Source: Mytilus edulis
Lineage: Eukaryota > Mollusca > Bivalvia > Mytilida > Mytilidae
Reading direction: 5' to 3'
Length of the DNA stretch: 64,000 nucleotides
Assembly (NCBI RefSeq): GCF_963676685.1
Contig: NC_092350.1
Coordinates: 45,801,705-45,865,704, forward strand
The notes below the pieces were generated by a model. It was given only the letters and a program-made list of their open reading frames with translations. It was not told the DNA's origin and did not search any database. Positions 1 through 10,074 of this stretch are shown piece after piece. A program made the position numbers and the translations under genes. Position 1 is the stretch's first letter. Every line of letters begins with the position of its first letter.

Positions 1-110
1 TCCGTGTTGAAGGCCGTACATTGACCTATAATTGTTTACTTTTTCTAAATTGTTATTTGGATGGAGAGTTGTCTCATTGGCACTAACACCACATCTTCAT
101 ATATCTATTG
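1..110 (-). repeat. Mussel dispersed repeat family A, partial
   Basis: Reverse-strand fragment of the repeat whose consensus includes TGGTATGATTGCCAATGAG, followed by 'acaactctcc' and a 'taggtcaccgtacggccttc' block. The fragment ends with the reverse complement of this start motif near 75-105. The same family recurs at many places in this window, so it is a high-copy interspersed repeat, not a gene. The short ORFs here are incidental. Family name unknown to me; recognised as common in Mytilus sequences. Confidence 0.7.
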
Positions 111-217
111 TACAACATAAATGCTTTCGTAAACTTAATACTTTGTTAATTGTTTTTATGTTTTTCAATGTGAGAAATTATGAACTTTATTTTCGATACT
201 TTTGTTTATATAAAAAA

Positions 218-300
218 AAGATGTGGTATGATTGCCAATAAGACAACTCTTCACAAGAGACCAAATGACAAAGAAATTAACTATAGGTCACCGTACGGCT
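218..300 (+). repeat. Mussel dispersed repeat family A, 5' fragment
   Basis: Forward copy of family A: 'gatgtggtatgattgccaat' is followed by an 'agacaactcttcacaagag' block and a 'taggtcaccgtacggctttc' block. It lies about 100 bp upstream of a hammerhead ribozyme repeat. Confidence 0.7.
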
Positions 301-344
301 TTCAAAGATTACCTTTGCCGTATTTGGCACAACTTTTTGGAATT

Positions 345-480
345 TTGGATCTACAAGGCTCTTCAACTTTGTACTTGTTTGGCTTTATAAATATTTTAAT
401 TTGAGCGTTACTGATGAGTCTTGTGTAGACGAAACGCGCGTCTGGCGTTCTAAATTATAATCCTGGTACCTGTGATAACT
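345..480 (+). repeat. Hammerhead-containing dispersed repeat, complete copy
   Basis: The conserved flanks of the ribozyme repeat are present: upstream 'ctcttcaactttgtacttg' and 'tttggctttataaat', downstream 'tcctggtacc' and 'gataact'. The same flanks, reverse-complemented, surround the motif near 56.75 kb, and related flanks occur near 41.95 kb. The repeat is therefore larger than the ribozyme itself, roughly 130 bp here. Confidence 0.65.
403..450 (+). ncRNA. Type I hammerhead ribozyme motif, intact core
   Basis: The sequence shows the core order CTGATGA, stem II GTCT/AGAC with a 5-nt loop, GAAA, a very short stem III (CGCGCG read as two pairs and a 2-nt loop), then the TC cleavage-site bases. 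Stem I is formed by GAGCGTTA at the 5' side and TGGCGTTC at the 3' side and can pair over all 8 positions counting G-U pairs. Cleavage would be expected after the C of GTC. Minimal stem III hammerheads of this form are known from Penelope-like elements and bivalve retrozymes. All core residues are present, so this copy may be active. Activity was not tested. Confidence 0.85.
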
Positions 481-711
481 ATTTTTTTTTCAACAATGAG
501 CAATTTTGTACAAAAAAGGGAGAGAAAATTGATTGAAATTTTGTGCATTGTATTCTCATATAACATTACTCAAAATCCGTTACATTTAACTCAAAATTCG
601 TTACATTTAATCATTATACACGGCAACAATCCAACTAAGACATACCCAAATAATAGGAAAACAAGTTCGTTAAACCGACTTCCGAGTATGCAATAGAAGT
701 AATAAACAATC

Positions 712-1080
712 AACAATTGCTATACATTCACAAGGTAAGTCACCTATTTATATCATAAGCTTTATATTTTTCAAAAAACGGAGAATGTCATTTGACTCTT
801 TATTTTGTTTTCCTTCATGTGTTAACACAACTTTGTTGTACATTGAGTAGTATTTTTACGACAGCTTTTCCCCCGTTGAATTACGATATAATCTGCGCGA
901 AATTCTTACCGACATCTTATGTTTTTTGTTAATAAGACACGTTATGCATGAGTACTGGTACATTTATTGATCAGTGTGATATATAGATTAATCCTAAAAA
1001 GTAAAATACTTTATACCTGTACTTATTATCAAATTATCGCCACAAAATTAAGAATGTATGGTTAAGAAAGACCATATATT
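712..1080. other. Gene-free AT-rich stretch
   Basis: I see no exon-like ORF, splice-site pair or recognised repeat in this stretch. Confidence 0.5.
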
Positions 1081-1082
1081 AC

Positions 1083-1571
1083 TTAAAAGTAACGAGTATG
1101 ATTAAGTGAGAGATATTTTAAAAACCAAAAAGTATAGCCAAATTCGTCTAAAAGAGCATCATCGACAATAATTTTGTTTTCTTGACTGGTTTCATCAATA
1201 TAATGAGGCATAGATTTTAGAAGGTCTATAGCACCATCAACTTTGCTTAGTTCATAGTCTCTGTCCCTCTGTGTGTCTTTTAATATTTCCCGCTTTTCAA
1301 AACCTATCAAGTCCACATCTCCACCTGTTCTCACCTTTTTGCCACCGAACATCAACACGTAAGACTTGTTGTTTTGGTCTTTGTCGGATTTCAACTTTAT
1401 CATTGATGTTAGTATTCCGGGCGGCATTTCAGTTTCAAAATTATTTCCTAATGGATGAATGTCTATTAAACTGTTGTAACTTGGACAGGGAAAATTTATT
1501 TTTGAATGCATTGGATCTAGTAGTTGACTCTCGCCTTGTAAGTATGCTGTTTCATTTCTAAGACCAGACAT
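1083..1571 (-). CDS. Unassigned ORF, possibly a mobile-element-derived exon
   Basis: An open frame of 162 codons runs on the minus strand. Its composition is balanced and protein-like, unlike the repeat-derived ORFs around it. It contains the segment LMFGGKKVRTGGDVDLIGFE near residues 73-92, then a charged helical-looking stretch (KREILKDTQRDRDYELSK) and an acidic part (VDDALLDEFGY). The GKK...GDVDL-G-E pattern reminds me of uncharacterised invertebrate repeat-associated proteins, but I cannot name a family. A candidate acceptor (TCTTAG) lies just inside the ORF start, so the real exon may begin there rather than at the ATG. No partner exons were found nearby. It could be a fragment of a transposon protein or an exon of a host gene. 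Confidence 0.35.
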   Translation of the reverse strand: MSGLRNETAYLQGESQLLDPMHSKINFPCPSYNSLIDIHPLGNNFETEMPPGILTSMIKLKSDKDQNNKSYVLMFGGKKVRTGGDVDLIGFEKREILKDTQRDRDYELSKVDGAIDLLKSMPHYIDETSQENKIIVDDALLDEFGYTFWFLKYLSLNHTRYF

Positions 1572-1574
1572 GAA

Positions 1575-2740
1575 TCTTATAAAACGTCAACCAAATAGCT
1601 TACGTCCAACCCAAAAAAATTGTGTATTTTTTGGGTTTGATTCTGGATAAGGATATCCCTTTTTTTCTGTTCCCTTTAACATTTCACATTTGGAACCCGC
1701 AAAGACAAGCAAATAAATTTAGAGGAGAACTTTTCAGCAAGCATTACAAAAATAAAGATGTTTTTTTATTAGAAAACTGGATTATTGAGATGTGTAACTA
1801 TATATTATACTAAGAGCAATTTTATGATCTAAATTTATCGTAGTGTGTTCTTACGTTACCATCAACTCAAACTCGGTACGTTTTAATCATATTTGACACC
1901 TTCAAATCATATCATATCATCCTAGTTTTCTATTAATAACCTGATAATTAAGACATATGGCTGTACCTGTAGAAAGAGGGGGTATAATAAAGACAAATAA
2001 AATAATACTATAACACATTTTTTAGATAATAAACGACGTCAGTTCCAAGAATCTATACGTCCAGACGATCGTGTAAAACACCTGTCATTATGTACAGAAG
2101 CAACTTAACCTGATTAAAGTGCTTCTTTCAGGCCTTTTATGTCTTTTAATTTGACAAAACGTATCTAAATTTATGTATAATAAATTTTTACTGCAATTTT
2201 GGAACACATTTCCTTTTTTAAGCATTGCTATGAAATTTCAATTATTATGATTATATTAAATTTTGGTTTTAAAACACAGAGATATAACTTTTGAATTTGT
2301 TTTGCTTAATATACTATTATATATAATCTGATTAAGAAAAGTCGACTGCAGTGTTAAATGAATTCGACTGACACCATAAATCTATACCATATATATAGTG
2401 GTGAAAATTGTACTGTAACCATAAAATAAATATATCTGAAACACTCATAAACAAAATTATTTGAGATATTTATATAATGATCGAAATGTTTAGTTTTTTT
2501 TTTTATCTACATAAAGCTATGTGAACATGATATCATGTATATAAAAATTCACTTAAAGAAAATTTAATTTATGGTTTAGTTTTAATCAGACCAGATAGAC
2601 TATGAGTTCAGTATTTTTGTGATTTTACTTTTTCCTTTGATCACCTTTTTTTTTTTAAATTTCAACATTGTTCAAAAGTGATAAACATTATACATGTTTT
2701 ATTCATAAGGATGTATAACAGATTCTATACGAATTCCGAT
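1575..2740. other. Gene-free AT-rich stretch
   Basis: The 1622-1813 ORF is short and AT-driven. Near 2600 there is a short piece resembling the 'gttcagtatttttgtgattt' end of another dispersed repeat. Otherwise nothing recognisable. Confidence 0.5.
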
Positions 2741-2754
2741 TCTATATCCCAACA

Positions 2755-3050
2755 TGACTAGTATCAAACAATTCAAACATGAAAACCAACGGTCTAATCT
2801 ATATAAAAAACAAGAAACGAGAAACACTTATGAACCACATCAACAGACTACAACAACTGAACAAAATACAGCGGTTTTAAACGTTTTAACAGCCGCAAAC
2901 CTTCATCCTAACCTGAAACAGTAGTAAACATTACAAGATAGAAAGACACACTATAAAACAAAAATTGAAATGGCTTTAATCGATCAAAAAGAAATATAAA
3001 CGAAAACAAGTAAACATACACTGAACAAATAAATTTGATCTATAACACAA
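2755..3050 (+). repeat. Dispersed repeat, same family as 4095-4540
   Basis: Shared blocks with 4095-4540 include 'accaacggtctaatctata', 'tatgaaccacatcaacagac', 'gttttaaacgttttaa', 'cctgaaacagtag' and 'acactgaac'. The two copies are clearly diverged from each other. Confidence 0.65.
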
Positions 3051-3524
3051 TATAAATACAATATGCAAAAACAATTGTCTTACAGACAAATATAACCTGG
3101 GAAAAAATGGCGTTAAATAAAATAAAGTACACAGGTAACTTTGAATATATAAGTTTTGTTGTATGTAAATTTTTTTATACAAAATTAATTTGTTGTTCAT
3201 AGTACGAGAACAGAAGTGAAAATTTATCGTAAAACTAAAACCAAAGTTGGAACATATAACAGAATAGTGAGACGAGATATAACACAAAAAAGCAAACATT
3301 GAATAACAAAAATGCATTACAAATTGTGTCAACAGGTCAAATCAACACGAAAGTACGATTTGAGAGTACTCCCAGTTACTGGAAACTAGTTCAAAGACAA
3401 AAACAATTAATTATAAAAAATACATCAGAGACTATAATCAATCAAAACGCATCTCAGGAATTTAAAATGTTAACGCCCTGGACAGTCAAAGAAGACATGA
3501 CTTGTGCAATGACTTGTACATCTC

Positions 3525-3760
3525 TTTTTATATAGGTGTGTCAATATTTTGTCTCATTGCGATCAAACAAAACCTTGTTTTGTTAAGGTTATCCATCTAT
3601 TGTCTCATTGGCAATAATACTACATCCATTTTTATAAAGGTTTGTCTATCTTGTGTGTCATTGACAATCATACCATATCTCATTTTATAAAGGTTTGTCC
3701 ATCTTTTGTCTCATTGGCAATCATATCACATCTCATTTTATAAAAGGTATGTCCATGTAT
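3525..3760. repeat. Array of a ~55-bp unit derived from the end of repeat family A
   Basis: The unit reads approximately 'ataaaggtttgtccatctat', then 'tgtctcattggcaatcatac' and 'cacatctcatttta'. It is repeated head to tail about four times with point changes. The second half of the unit is the reverse complement of the start of family A, so the array looks like a tandem amplification of that repeat's end. Confidence 0.7.
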
Positions 3761-3764
3761 TGTT

Positions 3765-3990
3765 TATTTTTTAATTTATGTATCATTGTCATTTTGCTTA
3801 GTTTGTTTTTGTTACCTATTCTGACATTGGACTCGGACTTCTTTTAAACTGAGTTTTACTATGCATATTGTTGCGTGATTTGTTTTTCTAGATTGGCTAG
3901 AGGCATAGGGGGAGGGTTGAAATCACACTAGACATGTTTAACCCGCCGCATTGTTGCGCCTGTCCCAAATCAGGAGCCATTATGTGTTAT
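3765..3990 (+). repeat. Dispersed repeat family B, partial
   Basis: It matches the 11830-12415 copy over 'tgtcattttg', 'actcggacttct', 'tagggggagggttga', 'catgtttaacc' and 'gcgcctgtccca'. It is truncated after 'aggagcc'. Confidence 0.7.
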
Positions 3991-4009
3991 TGGAAATCTT
4001 ACTACATCT

Positions 4010-4080
4010 CTTTTTATGAAGGTTTGTCCATCTATATATATATTGTCTCATTCGCAATCATACCACATCTCTATTTGTTA
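4010..4080. repeat. Single ~55-bp unit of the family A end
   Basis: This is one diverged unit 'tttatgaaggtttgtccatc' ... 'attcgcaatcataccacatc', interrupted by a short TA run. Confidence 0.6.
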
Positions 4081-4094
4081 AGTATATATATGAA

Positions 4095-4540
4095 AATGTG
4101 GTATAAGTGAAAACGAGACAACTCTCCACCGAAGTCACAGTTTGAAAACGTTAACCATTATAGGTCAAAGTACGGTCTTCAACACGGAGCCTTGGCTCAC
4201 ACCGAACAGGAAGCTATTAAGAGCCCCAAAAATTAGTAGTATAAAACCATGCAAACAGGAAATCCAACGGTCTAATCTATATAAAGAACCGAGAAACATT
4301 TATGAACCACACCAACAAACGACAACCACTGAACATCAGGTTCCTATCTTAGGACTGGTGCAAACATATGCAGTTGGTTTAAACGTTTTAATATAAACCA
4401 ACATTCACCCTTACCTGAAACAATAGTGTAACATCACAACATAGAAAGAAACACTATAGAATATAAATTAAAACGGCTTAACTCAATCAAAAGACATATC
4501 AACACAAACAAGTGAACACACACTGAACGTTGATCTATGA
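4095..4540 (+). repeat. Family A-related dispersed repeat, long copy
   Basis: It starts with 'gtggtataagtgaaaacgag' and the 'acaactctcc' block, continues with 'taggtcaaagtacggtcttc', and ends with blocks shared with 2755-3050. It is degenerate, and its ORFs are incidental. Confidence 0.65.
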
Positions 4541-4549
4541 CACAAAATT

Positions 4550-4740
4550 TGTTCAACTATTGACTCGTTTGCAGTCAATAAACATAAGTTTTTATAAAGG
4601 TTTGTCCATTTATTATGTCATTGGCAATCACCACATCTCATTTAATAAAGGTTTGTCCTTCTAATGTCTCATTGGCAATCATATCACATCTCATTTTATA
4701 ACGGTATGTCCATCTATATTTTCACCGCCAATCATGTATA
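4550..4740. repeat. Second array of the ~55-bp family A end unit
   Basis: About three units of 'tataaaggtttgtccattta' followed by 'gtctcattggcaatcatatc', more diverged than those at 3525-3760. Confidence 0.65.
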
Positions 4741-5214
4741 CGAGATTAGCAAAATGTAGGTAATAATGGCAAATGACATCTTGGTTTCCAACGAAAGCAA
4801 ATTGGTAGGTTGAAAATTAACTGTCCCAGAGAACGGCTGCTTTTCGTTCTCCTGACCAATTATTTCACGTTTGACTTTGTGAATTCAGTAAGAAGTTAAA
4901 GTTAAGCTGTTTTAACATTTATTTACACATCTTCCAGTAATATTAGTGTAAAAAGACGGTGAATCCCGTCACACATTTTACTTGACGGTGGTGTTTTTGC
5001 CGTGAAACATATTTAGCCCAACCCTGGCCTAAATTTGAAATTGTTCTATTGATGTTGAAGCATATATTTATTAATATTTTTTTTAATTTTTTCTAAACAC
5101 TGACATTATGCAGGTTCTTTGACTTGATTTAAATTGTGTTAATAAGTTGACTTTGAAAGTGTTAAAATTAATATTCCTGAATAAGACATTATTTATTTAG
5201 AACTCTTAGTTAAT

Positions 5215-7320
5215 TGTTACTTCACTAGAAGGTCTGATAAAGTGGTGAGAGTCGTTTTGAAGGAAGCCATTACTATTCCGGCTAATTCAGAGGTGATTTT
5301 ACCAGGTATTCATTCTGACATTCTTGATTCCCGTTATTGCAGTGTTGAACCAGTTGTTGAAGATGAAAGACAAATTATAGTTGCTAGTTTCATTGGTTGA
5401 TCCATATATATAAGGAAACTGTTCCTGTCAGAATTGTAAATGTAGAGAAGTGTCCAATTAGAATTCGTAAAAACTATTCATTAGGTGAAGTAAATCCTGT
5501 AGAAACATGTGAGGGTTTCATTGACAATAATTCTGATGTTACGTTGTATGATTCTGTTTTATATAAAAATATGTATTGGCATGAGTCAAGGTGCCATAAT
5601 AGATACCCCAGTATTTTCTGAAAATTTGAAATTTCCTAAAGTGTTCAGTACCAAAACTGATAGTTTTAAAATTGAGGCCGAAATTCCAAAACTACCAGAT
5701 TTTCTTTCTGAACTCTATTAGACAAGTGGCAAGAAAATTAGTGACCAAGAGCAAAAATTGAAATTAGCCAAAGATCTATTGAAAAATCAGGGTGCGTTTG
5801 CAAAAGATAAATTGGACTTGGGTTCTTGTTCCGTTATTAAACATAAAATAGATAATGTAGGGGCAGCAACAACTAGGCAACCATTGAGACGTACACCTAA
5901 AATTGATAAAGGAGAAGAAGAGGCGTATTTGAAAGACCAATTGGAAAGGGGGGAGGTCATTAAACCTTCTTCATCAGCATAAATGTCAAATTTTTGTTTG
6001 GTTCGTAAGAAAGACGGCTTGGTAAGATGGTGTATAGATAACAGGAAACTCAATGAGTTGACTATCAAGGATGCATACCCTATACCAAATATATCTGTGT
6101 GCCTAGATTGTCTAGCCGGCACTAACATATTTTCAGTTATGGACTTTCAGTCTGATTATTGGCAAATTATTGGAAATGGTCCCAGAAGATCGACAGTAAT
6201 AAAATTAACGGTACCAATTTTCTTGCACCAGATGCGCATTTCGACAATACATGTCTCTTCAGTGATGCTCGTGGCCTTCATTACGAAATAATGTCTTTTT
6301 GAGTACACTAAGATGCTTTTGGACTCTGTAATGCTCCCTGAACTTTTCAAAAATGTATGAAGTTAATTGTTCGTGGAATGCAATGGAAAACCCTTTTGAT
6401 TTATTTGGATGATACATGTATTATAACTTAAAGTTATAACTTAGAAGATCATATTAATAAACTAGATGAAGTTCTAGGTAGAATACGAAATGTTGGTTTG
6501 AAACTTAAACCTTCTAAGTGTGAGTTTATTAAAGATCAAGTCCTTACTTTTGGCCATACTGTAAGTAAAAATGGCATAAGTCCAAATGCAAAAATTGTTG
6601 AATCAGTGAGTCAATTGCAGGTTCCAAATTCAGTCAAGGAAGTTCAGCAACTTTTGGGTCTTTGTAACTATTATCGACAATTTGTTTACAAAAATAGTGA
6701 CATAGCATCTCTTTTGGGTAGACTAACTAGAAAAGAAGTTCCTATCAATTGGTCAAGTGAATATCAAAGATAATTTGAAATGATATGGAAAGCTGTGTGT
6801 GAAGCTCCAATTTTGACATATCCCTTACCAGAAGGTCTGTTTGTCGTAGATAATGATGCGTCTAATATTGGTATTGGGTCAGTTATATCTCAACTTCTAA
6901 ATGGGAAGGAAAAGGTGATTGCCTATTGGTAAACTAAGTTAGATAAATCGCAACAACGATAAAGTGTAACCAAACGCGAGCTTTTGGCAGTCGTTTGTAC
7001 ATTTATTCATCAGTTTCGCCATTACTTAGTTGGTCGAAAAATTTTTGTGCTAAGGTCCGCTCATGCATCCTTGAGATGATTGTTTAATTTTAAAGATCCA
7101 CAGGGACAGTTGGCTCGTCGGCTTGAGACCCTTTCACAATACAATTTTGAAATTCAACACAGACATGACAGACCAGGGGCTAAACACCAAAATGTTGACT
7201 CGTTGTCACGTGCGGCGTGAATATGATATATCACTCAGTGACCATATTATACAAGGAGTTACAAATCCTGAAGGTCAAATTGCAAATCTATGGATGCTGA
7301 TATGATAGATTTTAAAGCTG
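5215..7320 (+). pseudogene. Decayed Ty3/Gypsy-type retrotransposon pol (RT and RNase H)
   Basis: Several frames on the plus strand carry successive pieces of a Ty3/Gypsy polyprotein. A pre-RT segment with EAITIPANSEVILPG lies at about 5260-5310. The RT N-terminal region has KDGLVRWCIDNRKLNELT followed by DAYPIP (6007-6087), the FSVMDFQSDYWQI block (6131-6169) and the catalytic YLDD (about 6400-6412). The connection region has LLGLCNYYRQF (about 6652-6684), and RNase H follows, ending in a DSLSR-like motif near 7200. Multiple stops and frameshifts, a ribozyme repeat inserted inside RT and the absence of recognisable gag, integrase or LTRs make it a dead relic. The elements transpose via reverse transcription; this copy cannot. 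Confidence 0.9.
6223..6270 (-). ncRNA. Hammerhead ribozyme motif, class 2 (CTGAAGA core), inside Gypsy RT relic
   Basis: Read on the minus strand: CTGAAGA, stem II GACA/TGTC with a 5-nt loop, GAAA, stem III TGCGCA (U-A and G-C pairs, CG loop) and the TC cleavage-site bases. Stem I is formed by GAGCATCA with TGGTGC. All bases required by the CUGANGA...GAAA consensus are present. Relative to class 1, stem III has changed from CG..CG to UG..CA, a compensated change. The motif sits in about 85 bp that interrupt the RT reading frame between the DR(Q) segment and the LFEYTKM segment, so it arrived after the retrotransposon. Confidence 0.75.
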
Positions 7321-7324
7321 ATGT

Positions 7325-8270
7325 AGAACTCTTAGTTCACTTTGCAGCCTTTGCTACTATTCCATTCGGTAGTTACAATCATTTCATTTTGTATTCATTT
7401 CAAATAGTAAAGAAACAGTGACCACCTTTAAAGATAAATTATCGCCTCTATGTTCAAACCGTTGTATGTTTCTTATCCCCTTATTTGCAAATCATTGTCA
7501 TGAATCTCATTGATAAATACGTTTAATTAAAATAATTACAGTTTCACATAGGTTTTACATTTGATGATTTGATTATTATTGTAGTTACAATGTATGAATT
7601 GTATCTGGACATGTTACATAGCATTAATGTATTGTTAAGATTGTTTTTATAAACAAACAAGGATATACATGTATAGAAGGAAACGTGCATATTTTTAGAA
7701 ATAAAATTGATGAATCGTGTATTGGGACATTAACCTTGAAACAACCTACAACCGCTAAGCAGGATACTTGAGTAAATGTTTGTTTCCACTGTATAATTTC
7801 ATTTTGTCATAGTCGTGTTTAAAAACGGGATAATAACAGAGTATTTCAACGCCTTTCGAACACTGACGGTATTTTATCATGTAAGTACAATTTAAGTCAT
7901 ATTAAGTATAAAATAAAATGCATATTCTGTAAATGTTAAGTGATAACAAAGTAAATGTCCTAGACTATTATCAAGCAAATCGAGATTCCGCGCTTCATGC
8001 GTAATGTTCAAAGTCACTTCCATTCATGATTATCTTAATTACCAACATAACTTAACATACAATTTCTAGATAACAATAAGAAAAATTTTCATTTAAAAAT
8101 TGTCATTGTTTTTTATACTTTTTTAAAACAATTTTCAGAAGCATTTATAACCTTAAAAAATTTACGATTTGAAAAGAACCATTTTAATGAACTAAAGTAA
8201 AAGTTTAACGTGTTTAATGGAAGTGCAATCGAAGATCTTTAATATTACTATGTACAGTCGTATGCAAATA
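7325..8270. other. Gene-free AT-rich stretch
   Basis: No exon, RNA or repeat was recognised beyond the decayed 3' edge of the retrotransposon relic. Confidence 0.5.
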
Positions 8271-8304
8271 AACTCATCAAAGATACCAGGATCAAATTTT
8301 GTAT

Positions 8305-8352
8305 ATACGCCAGACGCGCGTTTCGTCTACAAAAGCCTCATCAGTGACGCTC
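8305..8352 (-). ncRNA. Hammerhead ribozyme motif, class 1, stem II mismatch
   Basis: On the minus strand the order is GAGCGTCA, CTGATGA, GGCT/AGAC, GAAA, CGCGCG, TC, TGGCGTAT. The catalytic core is intact. Stem II has one G-A mismatch caused by a T-to-C change on the plus-strand equivalent, and the outer stem I is weaker than at 403. It lies about 100 bp upstream of the signal-peptide exon. Probably weakly active or inactive. Confidence 0.75.
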
Positions 8353-8456
8353 GAATCCAAATTCGAATCTTAGTTTTAGGTAACGAATAATCATGACAAA
8401 TGTATAAACACGATATGTTTATCATGTTTATTTGTTGTAGAGAACGAAAAAGAAGA

Positions 8457-8508
8457 ATGAAGGTTTCTATTGGTTTATTCGTTTGTCTTATGTTAGTGTC
8501 CGTGGGAG
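8457..8508 (+). CDS. Signal-peptide exon of a small secreted protein
   Basis: An ATG opens 17 codons reading MKVSIGLFVCLMLVSVG, followed by a strong donor (GGAG|GTAAGA) that leaves a phase-1 intron. The sequence is a textbook secretory signal: a lysine at position 2, a hydrophobic core and small residues at the end. Short mussel antimicrobial and cysteine-rich peptide genes commonly place the signal peptide on its own exon. Joining directly to the exon at 9991 gives a cysteine-free frame ending at 10058, while the cysteine-rich frame of that exon needs a phase-2 intron. Either a middle exon is missed or one of the exons is damaged. The frame also does not join that of the transporter at 13263, so the two are separate genes. 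Confidence 0.6.
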
Positions 8509-8514
8509 GTAAGA

Positions 8515-9985
8515 AAACATAAGCCCTGTTTTTAGATTTTACGTTTGATCATTATTCATAACTGTGTGTTATTCTTCTTTGGATAGATCTTTATCAACAG
8601 TAAGAAAACAAATGCTTGTAAGCGAATAGCTAGTGAAATTCTTTGATTATTCCTTTGACTGTCATAACGTTTCGTTATTTAAAGGTACATGTTATTATCG
8701 TTGGTTCCTCTGATAAGCAATCCTCATTATTATATTTTTAGTTTTGTTATCTTCGTCAATTTTAAAATTATTTTTCAATGGTCAATGAGGTAGCAACCAT
8801 ATCAAACGATAGAACAAGATAAATATGCAATATCAGTTTAGGTATTGATTTGTAAAGGTTAATCTGTTACATCTAATTTAAACTTTTTTAAAGGCATCAC
8901 GCGTTTGCGTTCATGCATAGCAGTACTATTATACCTGAAAATTATTCCAAATTAATTAGAATCAGATCCTGCTCTTAATATGGTAATCAGAAATGCTACG
9001 CTAATGTACTTGTTAGAGTACCTCTTACACATGTTGCAGCTTGAAATTAATTTAAAAATTACCAGAATTACCCTACCAAAGTTGATTTGAAAAAGAGACG
9101 AAGATGGACAAGCAGCCATACAGACCATAACCCTGAGAAAGACATATACCACAATGGGGTAAAAAGGCAAGAGCACAAACAATAGCTTTGAAAATCTCTA
9201 CTACAGGAAAACGAACTCCGCTTAAACTGGAGATTAACCCTGTTTCTGATGATTAGAAAGTTCATAGTTTGATAGGGACACACCTTGAGGCTAGTTGCAA
9301 TTAAAAGTCTTTGATAAAATAGTGGCGATGATGTGTTCTTAAAAGGGAAGTTAGGAAAAATGATTCAGATACATTCAAAATGTAAAGTTTTATTTTTTAT
9401 AACACTGGATTGACGTCGTTCCTGGTTGACCATAAGTTCCCGGTGTTATTATCAGCTCAGGAGAAAGTACTTTTGTACTGACATAATTTATAATATACAT
9501 TTTTTTCTAAAATTGACCGTTTGAAAATGTATCCTTCAATAACCTCTACTATGAAAGTGATTATGAATAATAAATTGTAAACAAAATAAGTTTCTCACTC
9601 TGGCAAAGTAGTTTTACATAGATTTGGCTTTTGCTTTTTGGTCTCTTTTTAACATATAGCTATTCGTGTATTTTGATATTCATACATTCCTATAGTTTGT
9701 TTTGAACGTTCCCTAAGAATATGAATCAAGTTACATGTGTACATGTGTGTGACTTTACAAATACATGATATACACCACAATCAAAATATAGACTTTAAAA
9801 CGTTTATCGTTATTGAAATCAAGTAGTCGACATTGTTATCAGTACTTGTACATCACACGTTCCTGTAACAAATTTTGCAATATATATAGTCATGCCTCAA
9901 GTAATATGCACAGATAAACAGTGATTTCACAGATTAAAAAAAACTTATGATTATGAATCATTTATCGAATGTATTCATTATTTTG
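8515..9985. other. Putative intron of the small secreted-peptide gene
   Basis: I looked for a middle exon whose length would be one more than a multiple of three, joining the signal exon to the cysteine-rich frame, and found no convincing one. A candidate acceptor near 8741 leads to an early stop. Confidence 0.3.
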
Positions 9986-9990
9986 TTTAG

Positions 9991-10069
9991 GCGTGTTAAA
10001 AGAGGTAAGTGTAGTGCACCATGCAGAAACAAATTTGGCCCGTGCTGTATCTGCCTAAATGATGGCTAG
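9991..10069 (+). CDS. Cysteine-rich mature-peptide exon with dibasic cleavage site
   Basis: Follows a good acceptor (TTTTGTTTAG). In the frame starting at 9992 it encodes a basic start with a Lys-Arg pair, then a short peptide with the pattern C-x3-C-x6-C-C-x-C and a stop at 10067-10069. The dense cysteines, the Lys-Arg processing site, the small size and an upstream signal-peptide exon fit a secreted cysteine-rich peptide such as a defence peptide or a conotoxin-like CRP. Five cysteines is odd, so one disulphide partner may be lost or unpaired. A strong donor-like GAG|GTAAGT lies inside the exon at about 10004, so a 14-nt micro-exon is an alternative reading. The join with the signal exon is not established. 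Confidence 0.45.
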
Positions 10070-10074
10070 AGAGT

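Noticed and set aside
3525..4740. CRISPR-like array
   Set aside because: Unit spacing is irregular, the units are contiguous without unique spacers, and the genome is eukaryotic. The units derive from a dispersed repeat.
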